Below are positions 22,101-22,643 of a stretch of 22,643 nt of DNA, piece after piece. The notes beneath the pieces are model-generated. The model saw nothing but the letters and a program-made list of their open reading frames with translations, did not search any database and was not told the DNA's origin. The translations under genes were made by a program, and so were the position numbers. Origin of the DNA: JABDOU01 sp041609995 (lineage in GTDB: Bacteria; Actinomycetota; Acidimicrobiia; Spongiisociales; SHLN01); contig JBFIPU010000040.1 in NCBI GenBank assembly GCA_041609995.1, positions 1-22,643 of the forward strand. Direction: 5' to 3'. Each line of letters begins with the position of its first letter. Within the stretch, counting starts at the first letter, position 1.

Positions 22101-22643
22101 CCCCATCACCCCGAAGATCGTCACCGCCACGGACCCCGACGTCGGCGATGTGCTCGCATTCGAGGCGGTCGGCTTGCCGCCAGGCCTGGTGATGTCACCC
22201 GATGGCGTCATCAGCGGCGCCATCGGCCCGGCCGCCGTCGGCCCCTACACCGTGACCGTCACCGTCCTCGACAACGGCGTCCCGCAGCTGTTCGACAGCG
22301 GCACGTTCTTGTGGACGATCGACACCAAGCCCACGGTGGTGGTCCCGGCGTCGTTCGCGGTGGTCGGCGGGGGTGCTATCAACCAGACGGCAACGTACAG
22401 CGACGACCAACCGGGGGTCACGGCCGCCGTCACCAAATCCCCGCTGGCGCCCTGGCTGACGGTGACGAATCCGGGCACCGGGACCATCACGTTCGGCGGC
22501 AACGCCCCCGCATCCTCGGCGCCCGTCACGGTCACGGTGACTGCCACCGACTCGGCCGGTCAGCAGACGGTTGCCGCGTTCACCGTCACAGTCGCCCCCA
22601 ACCAGCCCCCGACAGTCAACCCGATCGTCAACCGATCGGATCC
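19123..22643 (+). CDS. Very large secreted multidomain surface protein (3' end beyond window)
   Basis: At least 1,173 residues, still open at the window end. Signal peptide 1-24 (MKRLAF, Leu/Ala core, APALA cleavage). Residues about 28-246 hold four copies of a roughly 46-residue FG-GAP/VCBS-like repeat centred on GDWDGDG (starting near 65, 112, 157, 204), each with a DxDxDG calcium loop and an FFYGNPGD-type segment. Then ASH-like beta domains (about 257-360, 511-614, 770-875) alternate with two malectin-like carbohydrate-binding domains (about 364-507 beginning RVNAGGPDSVDGW, and about 616-766 beginning RRINAGGPPLGG). A cadherin-like domain (about 877-976, FSVDENEPTGTTVATVTAVDPD) and Ig-like domains (978-1173) follow. 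Start GTG 19123 gives the signal peptide; AGGGAG lies ten bases upstream. Probable role: cell-surface adhesion or glycan binding (inference). Confidence 0.88.
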   Translation, partial: MKRLAFLSSLVAAYLLLMAAPALAVETDQVALFDPNRGEWHLRGPLGGTNRFFYGNPGDVPLLGDWDCDGVDTVAMFRPSNGFVYLRNSNDFGVADRDFFYGQGGDIPLVGDWDGDGCDTLAIYRSGEVFVRNELGTGVADYSFYFGNPGDKPFSGDFDGDGTTTVGLYRVTTGLAYFTNINESSVAEFEFFYGNPSDGIVAGDWDGDGDQTVGIYRPGDGRFYLSNENVQGPADTVFGYGNPAWLPVAGHHQPVASSLSLDSDSLDFGWAGIDVASTRSVGASFLGAFDDPDVTVKEVKFVGPDADLFSAVATSDLRVRPGGRFTADIMVTPDRLGPVSATMLIRHSGTGSPAVAEVTAEGIYRVNAGGPDSVDGWLADDPRSPYVGGFSSAFSTPGFVSGSPVPAELFDTYRFGAMEWEFPVTPGRYTVNLFFAETFPGAGSRVFDVSIEDSVVLSNFDVAAAAGGRNRATSRSFTVQADGIVDIDFFPAAGREPPLVNAIEIVRIPQPGKLGAVPASIDFGTVATGGTARAEVTLVNLGTTGDPAVSISDVNLSGTVGPYRVVGTPPASLPPGVTATIAVTFTPQSEADAFATLNIENSGGTVSVPLRGRGSDVIVRRINAGGPPLGGTLPWADGRNLATGITGSVGTAGTVDVGSPSLPLGTPQALFLTEQFGTDMQWDLAVDNGTYEVRLYMAERFHSTAGARRFNVQVEGIARNGIDIFAMAGGRDIGMMMPTVVTVADGNLDINFTSIVDNATVQGIEVVKASEMAVLGSTPSSLNFGKIAAGGSASQTITLRNNSSIRSIELRGSTIGGSAAGAFTASSPFAVVAPGRTVDVTVVYAPTTTGEQTGTLNVAHSGDGSPLVISLAGVGNASPTLPALGPFSVDENEPTGTTVATVTAVDPDDSSFTYAIIGGNGGSAFTVGTTSGVISTLTPLDFETQPVGGYFLRIRATDPLGALSNVREYAITVNQVNEPPVLAALLPQLTPVGPITPKIVTATDPDVGDVLAFEAVGLPPGLVMSPDGVISGAIGPAAVGPYTVTVTVLDNGVPQLFDSGTFLWTIDTKPTVVVPASFAVVGGGAINQTATYSDDQPGVTAAVTKSPLAPWLTVTNPGTGTITFGGNAPASSAPVTVTVTATDSAGQQTVAAFTVTVAPNQPPTVNPIVNRSD

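Noticed and set aside
22638..22643. GGATCC (BamHI site) exactly at the window end
   Set aside because: Could mark a cloning junction, but one six-base site in GC-rich DNA at an edge is not evidence; the coding frame runs through it.

Overview
The window is high-GC DNA from one bacterial chromosome, most likely an actinomycete-phylum member (Actinomycetota). A deep lineage such as Acidimicrobiia fits, but this is an inference. The clues are a fused E2-E1 2-oxoglutarate enzyme of the Kgd/OdhA type, a LexA box of the mycobacterial form, an exonuclease/GIY-YIG/UVR fusion of the kind found in actinobacteria, and several genes with a TANNNT -10 box 6-7 bases before the start codon, as in leaderless actinobacterial transcripts. 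No tRNA, rRNA, CRISPR array, insertion sequence or prophage gene was seen.

Layout. 1-2909 (minus): a menaquinone operon, merR-type regulator then menF then menD (cut by the window edge), all overlapping. 3069-4703 (minus): a DEDDh exonuclease/GIY-YIG/UVR repair protein behind a LexA box, divergent from a MaoC-like double hot-dog protein and an SpoU rRNA methyltransferase (4775-6646, plus). 6650-10021 (minus): a membrane-anchored TPM-domain protein and an enolase-superfamily protein resembling o-succinylbenzoate synthase but without most catalytic residues. 10250-11398 (plus): an archaeal-type S-adenosylmethionine synthetase preceded by a strongly folded leader. 11480-15108 (minus): nitroreductase, ABC-2 exporter ATPase and permease, an OsmC-like protein with an in-frame TGA at its catalytic cysteine, and a rhodanese. 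15179-18814 (plus): kgd. 18815-19122: gene-free but dense in inverted repeats. 19123 to the end (plus): a very large secreted protein with DxDGDG repeats, ASH-like, malectin-like and cadherin/Ig-like domains, cut by the window edge.

The observation I rate highest is the OsmC-like gene at 11904-12374. Its single in-frame TGA sits exactly at the peroxidatic cysteine, the reading frame is otherwise intact on both sides, the natural stop is TAG, and a GC-rich stem-loop with GG in its apical loop lies just downstream. It therefore reads as a selenoprotein next to a rhodanese. Other points of interest are the SOS-controlled nuclease fusion, the MenC-like pseudoenzyme, the leader before the archaeal-type MAT, and a possible three-way-junction RNA before the secreted protein.
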